From NCBI GenBank assembly GCA_034003245.1, contig JAVEYY010000023.1, positions 10,143-74,142 on the forward strand: a stretch of 64,000 bases of DNA, written 5' to 3'. This DNA comes from Perlabentimonas sp034003245 (lineage in GTDB: Bacteria; Bacteroidota; Bacteroidia; Bacteroidales; Tenuifilaceae). Positions within the stretch are counted from its first letter, which is position 1. Every line of letters begins with the position of its first letter. The notes beneath the pieces are model-generated. The model made no database searches. It was not told the DNA's origin and was given only the letters and a program-made list of their open reading frames with translations. The position numbers were made by a program, and so were the translations under genes. This document shows, one piece after another, positions 37,201 through 44,129 of this stretch.

Positions 37201-38634
37201 CCTTTAACCTGGTGCGAGGGCGAGGCGATTGTTGTTAACTTTGAGGTAAGCGTTGCCAATGCCGATTCCTATCAATGGTATAGAAATGATGCTGCAATTG
37301 AAAATGCCCAAGCTGCATCATATATTGCCAATCTAAATGGTGAGTATAAGGTTGAGGTTACGCTCGGTGAGGAGACTGCTTTCAGCAATATGTTAGTAGT
37401 GTCTGTAACTCCTAAGCCAACACCTGTGATCAGTACTACCGATCCCTTATCTTGGTGTACAGGAACATCAATTAGCGTAGATATTGTTGCAGCTGTCACT
37501 GATGCTACAGCGTACCAGTGGATGCTTAATGATGTTGATATTGATGGAGCAACTTCAGCTAACTATACAGCAGAGAGCCCAGGTGAGTATTCGGTTCGAG
37601 TTGTGGTAAATGGATGCGAAGGAGAGAGCAATTCAATTGTTATTGTTGAGGATGATGAACTCCACCCAATTATATCAGCCTTAAGTGCAACCGAACTCTG
37701 CGAGGGCGATGAGATAAATGTTACCCTAACAGTCGATATTTCCTCTGCCGACTCTTATCAGTGGAAACTTAATGGCAACGATATCGAAAATGCAACACAA
37801 TCGACATACGTGGCAACGCAGGCTGGCGCTTACTCTGTCGAACTGATTGCTGGTGCATGTTCTGGTATAAGCAATGTAGTTGTTATTGAGGTTAACCCAT
37901 TACCCCAACCTGTATTATCAACTGATGACAAGTTTGTTTGGGGCGATGACGAGACTATTGCTGTAACCTTTACAGTTGATATAGACGATGCTGATGCTTA
38001 CCAGTGGCTTCTCGATGGTTCTCCAATTGCAAATGCGGTGTCCAATAGCTTTGTGGCCAATCAGCCGGGTGAGTACAGTGTTATTGTTACAGTTGCCAAT
38101 TGCGAGGGCGAAAGTAATAAGCTCAAAGTAGAAGTTTCGTCAACTCCTCATTTCACTGTTACATTCTCTGTACAGAATACTAGCGGTGCTCCAGTTGAGG
38201 GAGCTGAAATTACCGTTACTGGCTATAACCCTATAGTATCAAGTGCTTCAGGGGTGGCTACAATTCAGTTACCCGATGGTTCGTACAGCATAGTTGTAAA
38301 GAAAACAGACTTTAACGATTACTCTTCCGACTTAACGGTAGATGGCCAAGACAAAGCAGTAAGCATAAGTTTAATTGCTGTTAGCGCACCAGTAGATGAG
38401 TTAACGCAAATAAGTCTGTACCCCAACCCATTCAATCACGAGATTAGGATTTCGAACCCACAAATTGTAAGCCGAGCAGTAATAACCAATATGGCTGGAC
38501 AAAAGGTGATGGAGGTTCAACTCGACGGGCAGGATAGAATCTATACTCAGGTGCTGCCTTCGGGTGTGTATCTGCTGCGCCTTATCTCAACCGATGGCCG
38601 AAGCGCCATATTCCGAATGGTAAAGGAGAAGTAG
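28201..38634 (+). CDS. Giant SprB-like secreted adhesin with type IX sorting domain
   Basis: A 3477-residue protein. It begins with a signal peptide (MRRILLLFVGLLFFVNLFAQ). A beta-propeller-like region with SBBP-type repeats covers about residues 22-455 (GGTIQWARNI, YVGGANNG). About eight SprB-type repeats follow (464-1110; TNVTCFGGDDGAI, SCYNGSNGVATL pattern). Five repeats with VCEG...GSGGNGVDELE span about 1210-1567, then VGGSVSG...LRWESS repeats, seven 72-residue PKD/Ig-like units (1741-2244), and about ten Ig-like repeats with YQWLLNG (2510-3310). The end has a carboxypeptidase-regulatory-like domain (3315-3385) and a type A CTD (LYPNPFNHEI...GVYLLRLISTDG). It should be exported by the type IX system to the surface, as in gliding or biofilm adhesins. 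Confidence 0.93.
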   Translation: MRRILLLFVGLLFFVNLFAQNWDWALHIESTGDNTEVVDVVRDGNYLYTYGIFRGTLTLGGIDYASVGNNDLYLVKTNLDGEVQWVRIAGSSGNELASHVRVDESHNVYISGGFQNNCDFDGQNIISSDGFDGFIAKYDSGGTIQWARNIAWGTGNDRITGMAVDNDGTVFVTGLFINDVVIGDVSTNDTYNAGTDPRRMFVASFNTDASYNWSVEFANTGSQTIFRALTLAEDNSIYVGGANNGTITIGGNGYTTRGSGDIILVKLSSSGVPQWVRTAGGGGTSDDQLNSIVDFDNNVYIIGYVQNTGNIDQNGVDPPLSYSASSVDIITARYNSEGSLIWHTVIGGAGADSGYGIQIHENIMVCSGYFSSNVTFNDDIIASGGGFDAGFFVFDLDGNPITASSVSGTLEDRGQAVIYDGVGNTYIGGFFKSSNLSIGSLDLLSNAYSPLKDGFLAKYQNPFSATFTTKKNVSCSGGSDGELTVTTYFGTEPYTYSWTKDGSAYGSDTHTLTNLSAGVYEVTVTDANTKEASTTYTITQPTAITAGTPDITNVTCFGGDDGAIDIHPSGGTGTLTYFWTTDDGFGLETTTQDQTGLIAGTYCVCITDANGCEFTDSYTLTDPDEIVITGSVTDITNPGSNGAITISDVSGGTGTYPDDFSFSWVGPNSFTSSDEDIIGLSDAGEYSVTVTDGVGCSQDKTYSVVDEQQFSIWISSKTNVLCNGNSTGSATVSYFKPTGFPDNPIAYSWTLSGGGDVLSSDATVAGLLAGTYKVVVNYDDDNDPLTDNDHIIDNIQITQPTAITGGVTPTAVSCYNGSNGVATLSVSGGVLPYSYVWKDGSDIQIATSKDITGRIAGNYTVYVKDANLCEASFPTTITQPDDIVITIAETPVTCYGESNGELSITDITGGNGGYTQVWSNTLTSSTITNLKAGNYSVTVTDSKRCKKSKATSVSQPNQITATFTVTEPSCNGGSNGRIDIIGVAGGSESGYEFSINSGSYQSNNYFISLTANSYIISIRDDAGCSRSFNVNVGEPSALSVSHLENKPTCPESTNGSISLTVSGGTGAKTYFWTGPSITEPAQKDQSGLGIGDYSVRVTDENSCYLDYPITLESTNTSPNVYDVTGGGEYCSGSDGVAVGLDGSQSGVNYQLRLNSGDTGSPIPGTGSAISFGNQTGVGTYTVVATNATTGCTIGMNGSAMVSIEATPVAGSLTKDPNVENVCEGITVSASLTAGSGGNGVDELQYRTYDGSGWSDWQAYTSGTDIQAPGVKQVQIHTRRLADYCSPSAFTTVSWVVEETPSEGVYGKTPNQDAVCEGIPVSATLSASSGGNGVDKEEFRTFDGTSWSSWANYTSGNLISTSGNTRVEIRSQRLADYCSPSGYVTVIWDVESTPNSGNLTKTPDAINICEGTPVSATLSAGSGGNGVDELESRTDGGAWASYNSGGSIPTTGVSTVEIRTRRTASYCSSADYNTVSWTVEATPVPGTLAKSPDATHICEGIPVSATLTAGTGGNGVDELEFRTNGGAWASYTSGSLISTTGLNSIDIRTRRTADYCSDGVYNTVTWGVDPPTVGGSVSGEKTVCYGSTSGVLTLSGHTGIVLRWESSANTTSWNPINHSAETYTSGNLTQTTHFRAVVKSGVCDEQASDFVTIYVDPATVGGSVSGGAPVCEGELSPELSLSGHVGLIVRWESSVDGSIWSPIVHTTSSYTPGILSSTTQYRAVVQSGVCEEQNSLSTTITVNPLPTVTAPADFAVCAGDPVTLSGTGNANTYTWDNGVTNGEAFTPTETKVYTVTGIITATGCQSTDQVTVTVNPLPTVTAPADFAVCAGESVTLSGTGNANTYTWDNSVTNGEAFTPTETITYTVTGTITATGCQSTDQVTVTVNPLPTVTAPADFAVCAGDPVTLSGTGNANTYTWDNGVTNGLTFTSTVTKVYTVTGIITATGCQSTDQVTVTVNPLPTVTAPADFAICAGEEVTLIATGDADNYTWDNSVIDGLAFTPTETTTYTVTGTITATGCQSTDQVTVTVNPLPTVTAPADFAICAGEEVTLTATGTADTYTWDNDVTNGVAFAPAATQIYTVTGTITATGCQSTDQVTVTVNPLPIVTAPADFAICAGEEVTLIATGDADSYTWDNSVIDGLAFTPTETTTYTVTGTITATGCQSTDQVTVTVNPLPTVTAPADFAICAGEEVTLTGEGTADTYTWNNGVSDGVAFIPVETKTYTVTGVIDETGCESSDEITIYVDPQTIPGTVSGGSVICSGGVSELLTLEDYVGIIVQWEKAVAPFDTWIPISNTSSTYTSGILTETTRFRAVVKSGVCDELPSEFTEVEVIQSIGGEIIGESLVCHGTTSGLMTLQDFEGAILRWQYNDTGDILQWNNIPGTEGLTSYESSLLTKPTAFRVRVKNGSCATVNSEVFNVDIEPLSVGGEVIGGSEVCVGQTSEILTLTGNLGDVLRWESSVDNGDTWVVIAHTGTSFSSAELSQTTMFRAVVKNGVCNEVASDPTTVIVNPYPVPVVTNTSSLSVCASDLVSVGLTVDIADAISYQWLLNGLPIQDATAQNFTAIEPGIYSVEVDVKGCLGTSNELEVVIVDNPEPLILTDDLLFYCQGENISVELSSSIADADTYQWLLNNDPIQGANSSTYLATQAGIYSLGIVVNGCIGLSDEIEVVVNPLPVVNAPADFEICAGESITLAASGNASEFTWSNGVEDGVAFTPVETKTYTVTGEIFETGCTSSADVKVTVKPLPQPIINSQYNLNVCAGDEIDITFNVDIEDADAYQWLLNGQPIDGATADIFVATQTGDYSVEVTVNGCVGTSNVLSISIIDRPDPVVSALSNLTICEGEAVNVDLTVSISNADSYQWLLNGLPVTGANSKDYTATLEGLYAVEVIVNGCSAISNELLIAITEKPNPVISTLDRTTFYEGEVVSVTLDVDIDNADAYQWLLNGDEIADANQPEYQANQVGTYSVLVTVDGCSGVSNEIEIVQVEQLLPTISTNDPLTWCEGEAIVVNFEVSVANADSYQWYRNDAAIENAQAASYIANLNGEYKVEVTLGEETAFSNMLVVSVTPKPTPVISTTDPLSWCTGTSISVDIVAAVTDATAYQWMLNDVDIDGATSANYTAESPGEYSVRVVVNGCEGESNSIVIVEDDELHPIISALSATELCEGDEINVTLTVDISSADSYQWKLNGNDIENATQSTYVATQAGAYSVELIAGACSGISNVVVIEVNPLPQPVLSTDDKFVWGDDETIAVTFTVDIDDADAYQWLLDGSPIANAVSNSFVANQPGEYSVIVTVANCEGESNKLKVEVSSTPHFTVTFSVQNTSGAPVEGAEITVTGYNPIVSSASGVATIQLPDGSYSIVVKKTDFNDYSSDLTVDGQDKAVSISLIAVSAPVDELTQISLYPNPFNHEIRISNPQIVSRAVITNMAGQKVMEVQLDGQDRIYTQVLPSGVYLLRLISTDGRSAIFRMVKEK
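33421..34932 (+). repeat. Seven in-frame 216-bp tandem repeats in the adhesin gene
   Basis: Units start at 33421, 33637, 33853, 34069, 34285, 34501 and 34717, each exactly 216 bp (72 codons). The segment beginning gttaacccgcttcccacgg recurs at nearly every unit start, and long stretches are almost identical in DNA. The protein unit reads NPLPTVTAPADFAVCAGE, then an Ig-like strand set with YTWDN and TGCQSTDQVTVTV. Units 4 and 6, and 1 and 3, look most alike, so recombination between units is likely. Confidence 0.9.
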
Positions 38635-38655
38635 TAAATTTTCTTATTCAACAGG

Positions 38656-38678
38656 AGCCCCGTTTTCCGGGGCTTCTG
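38656..38678 (+). terminator. Terminator after the adhesin gene
   Basis: AGCCCCG-ttttc-CGGGGCT (stem 7 bp, 38656-38674), followed by a pyrimidine-rich TCTG stretch. It lies 22 bp after the adhesin stop codon and before the purD promoter. Confidence 0.6.
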
Positions 38679-38708
38679 CATTTATTGGTCAATAGATTGG
38701 CCGTTCTC

Positions 38709-38739
38709 TTTGGCGTTTGAAACTATTGCTCTATTTTTA
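38709..38739 (+). promoter_or_regulatory. Possible purD promoter (TTTG-N19-TATTTTTA)
   Basis: TTTG at 38709-38712 and TATTTTTA at 38732-38739 have the canonical 19-bp spacing. The -7 has an A in place of the final G. The ATG at 38764 lies 24 bp downstream, which fits the start chosen for purD. Confidence 0.45.
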
Positions 38740-38763
38740 CCGCTACAAATCACCCCTCATACT

Positions 38764-40047
38764 ATGAATGTACTACTGTTAGGCTCGGGAGGCAGAGAGA
38801 GCGCTTTTGCTTGGAAGTTAAGCCAAAGTCCTATTCTTTCAAATCTTTTTATTGCACCTGGAAACCCAGGAACTATTCAGTTTGGGACAAATATTGCCAT
38901 TAATCCAACCGATTTTCATGGTGTAAAAGATATAGTTTTATCTAACGATATAAAGTTAGTTGTGGTTGGCCCTGAGGATCCATTAGTAAAGGGAATTCAC
39001 GATTTCTTTTTGCATGATGTTGAACTTAAAAATATTCCCGTAATTGGGCCCACTAGAGCCGGTGCAATGCTCGAGGGCAGCAAGGATTTTTCCAAGGGAT
39101 TTATGACTCGTCATGGTATCCCAACGGCAAGCTATAGGAGTTTCAACGTAAATCAGAAGGACGATGCCGTTAAGTTTCTTCAATCACTAAAATCGCCATA
39201 TGTACTCAAGGCCGATGGCCTTGCTGCTGGTAAGGGTGTTGTTATCTGCAACGAACTACACGAAGCCGAGCAAAGCCTAAACCAGTTTTTCGAAGGAGAG
39301 TTTGGTGATGCCGGAAAAACGGTGGTTATTGAGGAATTTTTAAGTGGCATTGAACTTTCGGTATTTGTGCTCACCGACGGAAAAAGCTATGTTCTTCTTC
39401 CCGAAGCCAAGGATTACAAGCGAATTGGCGAAGGCGATGCAGGCCCAAATACAGGTGGCATGGGTGCAGTTTCACCCGTTCCCTTTGCCAATAACGAGTT
39501 TATGGCAAGGGTTGAGGAGGATATTGTTAAGCCAACTATTGAGGGGCTCCAAATAGAGGGAATTCCCTATGTGGGCTTTATTTTTGTGGGCTTAATGAAT
39601 GTTGATGGCAATCCTTATGTAATTGAGTATAATGCACGGATGGGTGATCCCGAAACCCAAGTAGTTCTCCCTCGTCTTAAAACGGACTTTCTGGAGCTTT
39701 TGTTGAAGGCCTCAACTGGAAATCTGGCTGATACCGAGGTGGAGTTTTACCCCGACACAACTACCGCCGTTATTATGGTTTCGGGTGGATACCCCGGGGT
39801 GTACCAGAAGGGGAAAGTTGTATCGGGATTGAGGATAATTCCTAATGGTCTGGTTTTTCATGCCGGGACAAGTTTAAACAGCAATAACGACCTGGTAACA
39901 GCCGGCGGACGTGTATTTGCCTGTGTGGGAACAGCATCTAGCATTACCTCTGCGTTGGATATTTCTTACAACTTAGCAAAATCAATCGACTTTGAGGGCA
40001 AGTATTACAGAAATGATATCGGAAAGGATTTGATTAAATCTATCTAG
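38764..40047 (+). CDS. purD: Phosphoribosylamine--glycine ligase
   Basis: Catalyses ATP-dependent joining of glycine to 5-phosphoribosylamine (GARS), step two of purine synthesis. From ATG 38764 the protein is 427 residues, normal for PurD. The N-terminal NVLLLGSGGRESAFAWKL is the GARS N-domain. The ATP-grasp core includes YVLKADGLAAGKGVVICN, VIEEFLSGIELSVFVL, the PEAKDYKRIGEGDAGPNTGGMGA segment and NARMGDPETQV. The C-domain is marked by VMVSGGYPG-like sequence (VIMVSGGYPGVYQKG) and HAGT. The frame is open 18 codons upstream to a TTG, but those residues do not belong to the family. A membrane protein gene (DUF6427) follows after 13 bp. Confidence 0.96.
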   Translation: MNVLLLGSGGRESAFAWKLSQSPILSNLFIAPGNPGTIQFGTNIAINPTDFHGVKDIVLSNDIKLVVVGPEDPLVKGIHDFFLHDVELKNIPVIGPTRAGAMLEGSKDFSKGFMTRHGIPTASYRSFNVNQKDDAVKFLQSLKSPYVLKADGLAAGKGVVICNELHEAEQSLNQFFEGEFGDAGKTVVIEEFLSGIELSVFVLTDGKSYVLLPEAKDYKRIGEGDAGPNTGGMGAVSPVPFANNEFMARVEEDIVKPTIEGLQIEGIPYVGFIFVGLMNVDGNPYVIEYNARMGDPETQVVLPRLKTDFLELLLKASTGNLADTEVEFYPDTTTAVIMVSGGYPGVYQKGKVVSGLRIIPNGLVFHAGTSLNSNNDLVTAGGRVFACVGTASSITSALDISYNLAKSIDFEGKYYRNDIGKDLIKSI

Positions 40048-40060
40048 TCAGCGGTAACCT

Positions 40061-41053
40061 ATGCTACTAAAATTCTTCAAAAGACCACTTCCTCGAGTTC
40101 TGGTTGTAAATATGCTAATTGGTTTGCTACTATGGCTAAAAGGCATTGTAATTACCAGTACCGCCCTAGTGGATTATGGTGCATACCCAATGCCCCTTTT
40201 TAGGTTAATCACTTTCCTAGTAGGTGATAATTTTCTTGTTTCTAAACTAGTCACTTTATTGCTGGTTGCAATAATTGGGCTGTATCTTATTCAGGTAAAT
40301 ACCCGTCATATGCTACTCAGGCAACGCACGTATTTGCCCGCCTTGTTCTACATTCTTCTCGCTTCAGCCTCTTTGCCTTTACAAACAATAAATCCAGCAG
40401 TATTTGCTGCACTCTTGATGGTTGGGGCAATCGACAACTTGTTTTTGGCCAACAGCAGCAATCATCATTTAGATAATCTTTTTAAAGCAGGATTTCTTGT
40501 CTCCCTTGCCACCCTGTTCTACCTGCCTTCGGCTATTATGCTGATTGTGCTGTTTTTCTCAATTGTAATCCTCAATCTCAATGGTATTAGACCCTGGCTA
40601 TCGACAATATTTGGATTTGTTACACCCTGGTTTTTTGTAGTTTTTTATTGCTATTTCTTTTACGATGACATAGATGGCGTTTTGCGGGATGTGTTATTGG
40701 CGGTAAACGCCTTAAAGGTGTCCTTCTTTTTTAGTGGCATAGTTTATCGTGTGTTTTACGGGTTTTTGGCAATTCTGCTACTTGTGGGTGGTCTCTATCT
40801 TTTGATATCACTACCCACCCAAAAAATATTAATACGCAAGCACAACACCATACTAGTTTGGATAATGGTTTGGTTCGGGTTGGTTGCCGTGTTTCCCCTT
40901 TTTCGATCATCAGAGATTCAGTATCTGATCGCAATACCCATCTCATTCCTGTTTTCTAACTTTTTTTCAATGGTTAAAAGTAGGTTCTGGGGGGAAGCAC
41001 TTTTCTTAACTTTACTTGTACTGGTGGTTGTTGCACAGGTATTTGTGCCATAA
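40061..41053 (+). CDS. DUF6427-like integral membrane protein
   Basis: A 330-residue polytopic membrane protein with about nine predicted helices (for example LVVNMLIGLLLWL, LVTLLLVAIIGLYLI, FVTPWFFVVFYCYFF, YLLISLPTQ, and the last ALFLTLLVLVVVAQVFV). It resembles DUF6427, a Bacteroidetes family of unknown role; the assignment is by layout and feel, not by a unique motif. It begins 13 bp after purD, probably co-transcribed, and is ended by a bidirectional terminator. Confidence 0.7.
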   Translation: MLLKFFKRPLPRVLVVNMLIGLLLWLKGIVITSTALVDYGAYPMPLFRLITFLVGDNFLVSKLVTLLLVAIIGLYLIQVNTRHMLLRQRTYLPALFYILLASASLPLQTINPAVFAALLMVGAIDNLFLANSSNHHLDNLFKAGFLVSLATLFYLPSAIMLIVLFFSIVILNLNGIRPWLSTIFGFVTPWFFVVFYCYFFYDDIDGVLRDVLLAVNALKVSFFFSGIVYRVFYGFLAILLLVGGLYLLISLPTQKILIRKHNTILVWIMVWFGLVAVFPLFRSSEIQYLIAIPISFLFSNFFSMVKSRFWGEALFLTLLVLVVVAQVFVP

Positions 41054-41058
41054 AAAAA

Positions 41059-41080
41059 ACCTGCGATGTCGCAGGTTTTT
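41059..41080. terminator. Bidirectional terminator between DUF6427 and queA
   Basis: ACCTGCGA-tg-TCGCAGGT (41059-41076), with an A-run just before and a T-run just after. Both arms therefore act as rho-independent signals. It serves the plus-strand DUF6427 gene and the minus-strand queA gene, which converge here. Confidence 0.85.
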
Positions 41081-41096
41081 CTATTTTCGAGGTAGT

Positions 41097-42146
41097 CTAT
41101 ATTATCAACATGGCATCGCCATAGGTGCCAAACCTATACTTCTCTGATATGGCTAGCTTGTAAGCATCAAAAAGGAAATCGTAACCGGCAAACGCCGACA
41201 CCATCATTAGTAGCGTAGATAGCGGCAAGTGGAAGTTGGTTACCATTGCGTCTGGTACGCTAAAGTCGTAAGGGGGGAAGATGAACTTATTGGTCCACCC
41301 CGAAAAGGGCTTAAGATACCCATCGGTCGAAACGGAACTCTCCAGAGTTCTAAGAACAGTGGTTCCAACAGCACATACCCTGCGGCGGTTCTCCTTTGCT
41401 GCATTCACAATTTTAACGGCATCGTCGGGGATATTTATCTGCTCCGAGTCCATCTTGTGCTTGGTTAAATCCTCAACATCTACGCTGCGGAAGTTACCAA
41501 GACCCACATGAAGGGTTATCTCTGCAAAATCGATACCTCTGATCTCCAGCCTTTTTAGTAGCTCACGGCTAAAGTGTAGCCCAGCAGTAGGAGCAGCCAC
41601 AGCACCTTCGTGCTTGGCAAAAATTGTTTGGTAGCGCTCTTTGTCCTCGGGAGTTACCTCACGCCTAATAAATTTGGGTAGAGGTGTTTCCCCCAGGCGA
41701 TACAGTGTGCTCTTAAAATCATCGTATGAGCCATCGAAAAGGAAACGAAGCGTTCGGCCACGACTGGTGGTGTTGTCAATAACTTCGGCAACAAGCACAT
41801 CATCATCACCGAAATACAGCTTATTGCCGATTCGGATTTTACGTGCAGGATCTACAAGAACATCCCAGAGACGCTGCTCCTTATTGAGTTCTCTAAGCAA
41901 AAAAACCTCAATCTCTGCTCCTGTCTTCTCCTTGTTTCCGTACAATCGAGCGGGAAACACCTTGGTATTGTTAAAAACCATCACGTCGCCATCGTCAAAG
42001 TAGTTAATGATATCCTTAAATACTTTGTGCTCAATTTTTTTGGTTTTCCGATCCAAAACCATTAGGCGTGATTCATCGCGATTCTCGGAAGGAAATTTTG
42101 CTATAAGATCTGGTGGTAGGCTAAACCTATACTGGGATAACTTCAT
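41097..42146 (-). CDS. queA: tRNA preQ1-34 S-adenosylmethionine ribosyltransferase-isomerase
   Basis: A 349-residue QueA. It transfers and isomerises the ribosyl part of S-adenosylmethionine onto preQ1 at tRNA position 34, making epoxyqueuosine. Recognisable segments are the start LSQYRFSLPPDLIAKFPSE, RDESRLMVLDR, VFNNTKVFPARL, the central AAPTAGLHFSRELLKRLE and ITLHVGLGNFRSV, and VTNFHLPLSTLLMMVSAFAG near the end. Length and motif order match the family. The minus-strand gene has its own -7 element and does not overlap truB, which lies 166 bp upstream. Confidence 0.96.
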   Translation of the reverse strand: MKLSQYRFSLPPDLIAKFPSENRDESRLMVLDRKTKKIEHKVFKDIINYFDDGDVMVFNNTKVFPARLYGNKEKTGAEIEVFLLRELNKEQRLWDVLVDPARKIRIGNKLYFGDDDVLVAEVIDNTTSRGRTLRFLFDGSYDDFKSTLYRLGETPLPKFIRREVTPEDKERYQTIFAKHEGAVAAPTAGLHFSRELLKRLEIRGIDFAEITLHVGLGNFRSVDVEDLTKHKMDSEQINIPDDAVKIVNAAKENRRRVCAVGTTVLRTLESSVSTDGYLKPFSGWTNKFIFPPYDFSVPDAMVTNFHLPLSTLLMMVSAFAGYDFLFDAYKLAISEKYRFGTYGDAMLII

Positions 42147-42172
42147 TGAAAAAAAATTTATATTGGAATTTG

Positions 42173-42180
42173 CAAAGGTA
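42173..42180 (-). promoter_or_regulatory. -7 element (TACCTTTG) of queA
   Basis: Minus-strand TACCTTTG (42180 to 42173) matches TAnnTTTG and lies 26 bp before the queA ATG at 42146. No -33 at the right distance is clear. The element shows that queA can be transcribed separately from truB. Confidence 0.55.
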
Positions 42181-42312
42181 ACTACGATTTATACGTTTTG
42201 GTTCATGTAACCAAATATTTTTTTTTGGAAATTACGTTGATTACTAGGAATATCTAGGAAAAACGGGCTGTAACGGGCACTGTGCACCTTATACGGGCGA
42301 AAATGCACTTGG

Positions 42313-43020
42313 TTACATTTCGGTAATAATTTTTTCGAATTCATCCAAACCCATGGCGTCGTTAACCGATAAACTGCCGATGGCAGTGCGGCGAAGCTCC
42401 ACTAAATGGGCGCCAGAGTGAAGTCTTTCCCCAAAATCTCGGGCCAACGATCGAATGTAAGTTCCCTTACTGCATTTTACAAGGACTGTTACCCGGGGCA
42501 ACGAAAAGTCAAGTAGCTCCATCTCAAAAATAATTATGGGCGATGGTTCAAGCTGCATATCAACACCTCGCCTGGCCAGCTTGTATGCTCTTCCGCCATT
42601 CACCATTTTAGCCGAGAAAAGCGGTGGTATCTGCATTTGTGGCCCCTTAAATCCAAGGATTACCTGCTCAACAAGCTCCTTGGTAATGTGCTCGGTGGGA
42701 AAATGCTTGTCGATTTGCGTTTCTAAATCGAACGATGGGGTTGTAGCCCCTAACTCAAAGGTGGCAATGTACTCCTTCTCGTGATCCTGCAGCTGTGGTA
42801 CCATTTTAGTTGCCCTACCAACACATACAATTAATAGGCCGGTTGCTAAAGGATCGAGAGTTCCTGCATGACCCACCTTAATCTTTTTGTACCCTAAACG
42901 ATGGTATAGCAACGAACGAACCTTGCTAACTAGATTGAATGAAGTCCACTCTAATGGCTTATCAAACAACAACACAACTCCTTCTCTCCAATCAGTTTCC
43001 TTGTCAAAAGTATACTTCAT
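42313..43020 (-). CDS. truB: tRNA pseudouridine-55 synthase
   Basis: A 235-residue TruB, which makes pseudouridine 55 in the T-loop of tRNAs. Motifs: VLLFDKPLEWTSFNLVSKVR, KVGHAGTLDPLATGLLIVCVGRATK, which contains the catalytic Asp, and the segment YIATFELGATTPSFDLET. The C-terminal part has GTYIRSLARDFGERL and VELRRTAIGSLSVNDA. The gene starts 4 bp after the uppP stop (both minus), so they are co-transcribed. It is slightly shorter than the E. coli enzyme because it lacks a long C-terminal extension. Confidence 0.96.
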   Translation of the reverse strand: MKYTFDKETDWREGVVLLFDKPLEWTSFNLVSKVRSLLYHRLGYKKIKVGHAGTLDPLATGLLIVCVGRATKMVPQLQDHEKEYIATFELGATTPSFDLETQIDKHFPTEHITKELVEQVILGFKGPQMQIPPLFSAKMVNGGRAYKLARRGVDMQLEPSPIIIFEMELLDFSLPRVTVLVKCSKGTYIRSLARDFGERLHSGAHLVELRRTAIGSLSVNDAMGLDEFEKIITEM

Positions 43021-43024
43021 TATA

Positions 43025-43816
43025 CTATAGGATATACGAAAGTATGGATACTAAGCCAACCACTCCACAGTAGATGGCAAATCCTGTTAGCTTCTTCTTC
43101 TTGATAAGCGAAACCATCCATTTGCAGGCCAGAAAACCAACAACAAATGCCGAAATAAAGCCCACAATAATTGCTGTTGTACCAGCACCAGCTTCCGATG
43201 AGAAATCGCCCGAAATTAGATCGAGAAAGTTGGCCCCGAGAATAGGGATTAACACCATCAGGAACGAGAATCGGGCTACTTCATTACGTCGCTTACCAAG
43301 AATTAGCCCTGTGGCAATGGTTGCTCCGGAACGTGATATTCCGGGTAGAACAGCAACAGCCTGTGCTATTCCTATAATAAAAGCATCGGTAAGGCTGATG
43401 TCCTTTTCACGGCTTCGCTTTATAACCATCGAAAGACCCAGTAGCGTTGCTGTTACAAGCAGCATCAATCCAACTAGTAATAGATTCCCGGTGAATAACC
43501 CCTCCACGCTATCCTTAAAAAATGCGCCAACAATTCCAACGGGAATCATGGAGAAAAGGATTAGCGCTACAAAACGGGTTTCCTCATTCCATTTGAACTT
43601 GAATAGGCCTTTGATCAGGTCCAGTATGTCGTTGCGAAAAACAACAATGGTGCTAAGCACTGTTGCTCCATGAACTGCAACGGAGAACGAGAGGCTTTCC
43701 TCAACCTCAACGCCAAGAAGCACTTTGCCAATCTCGAGATGTCCAGAGCTGCTAACGGGCAAAAACTCTGTTAACCCCTGAATTATTCCAAGGATTAGGG
43801 CATGTAATGTTTCCAT
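43025..43816 (-). CDS. uppP: Undecaprenyl-diphosphatase (BacA family)
   Basis: A 263-residue integral membrane enzyme that dephosphorylates undecaprenyl pyrophosphate to recycle the lipid carrier for peptidoglycan and glycans. Both signature loops are seen: GLTEFLPVSSSGHLEIG at residues 15-31 and AVLPGISRSGATIATGL at about 157-173. About seven hydrophobic helices fit BacA. It lies between DUF3098 (22-bp gap) and truB (4-bp gap) in the ftsX-DUF3098-uppP-truB order, familiar in Bacteroidetes chromosomes. Confidence 0.96.
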   Translation of the reverse strand: METLHALILGIIQGLTEFLPVSSSGHLEIGKVLLGVEVEESLSFSVAVHGATVLSTIVVFRNDILDLIKGLFKFKWNEETRFVALILFSMIPVGIVGAFFKDSVEGLFTGNLLLVGLMLLVTATLLGLSMVIKRSREKDISLTDAFIIGIAQAVAVLPGISRSGATIATGLILGKRRNEVARFSFLMVLIPILGANFLDLISGDFSSEAGAGTTAIIVGFISAFVVGFLACKWMVSLIKKKKLTGFAIYCGVVGLVSILSYIL

Positions 43817-43838
43817 TTCTAGGTGATTTGAAAAGTTG

Positions 43839-44108
43839 CTACTCCTGGTTAGCCTTGGGCTTTTTCATTATGGCGTATATCTGGAATATAAAGCCAAAAA
43901 GCACAACAATTGGGGCTAGAGTGATTCGCCTAAAGCTAAAAATGCTCTCGTCGAAAACATTGGGATCGTCGGAGCCTCCGCCAATCATAAGAATAAAGCC
44001 AAATACAATTATTCCCAAGCCAATTATCATCAGCTTGTAGTTCTCTTTTCCTAACGGGAAAAGGTCAGTAACCTCTTTTTCCTGTTGTTTGGGTTGCTTC
44101 TTCGACAT
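43839..44108 (-). CDS. DUF3098 small membrane protein
   Basis: An 89-residue protein with two predicted transmembrane helices (KLMIIGLGIIVFGFILMIG and TLAPIVVLFGFIFQIYAIM) separated by the SDDPNVFDESIFSFRR loop. The sequence and its place between ftsX and uppP match DUF3098, a Bacteroidetes family of unknown function. The N-terminus is polar and charged. It starts 21 bp after the ftsX stop and is probably co-transcribed with ftsX. Confidence 0.88.
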   Translation of the reverse strand: MSKKQPKQQEKEVTDLFPLGKENYKLMIIGLGIIVFGFILMIGGGSDDPNVFDESIFSFRRITLAPIVVLFGFIFQIYAIMKKPKANQE

Positions 44109-44129
44109 ACTTATAGAAAGATTATTAGT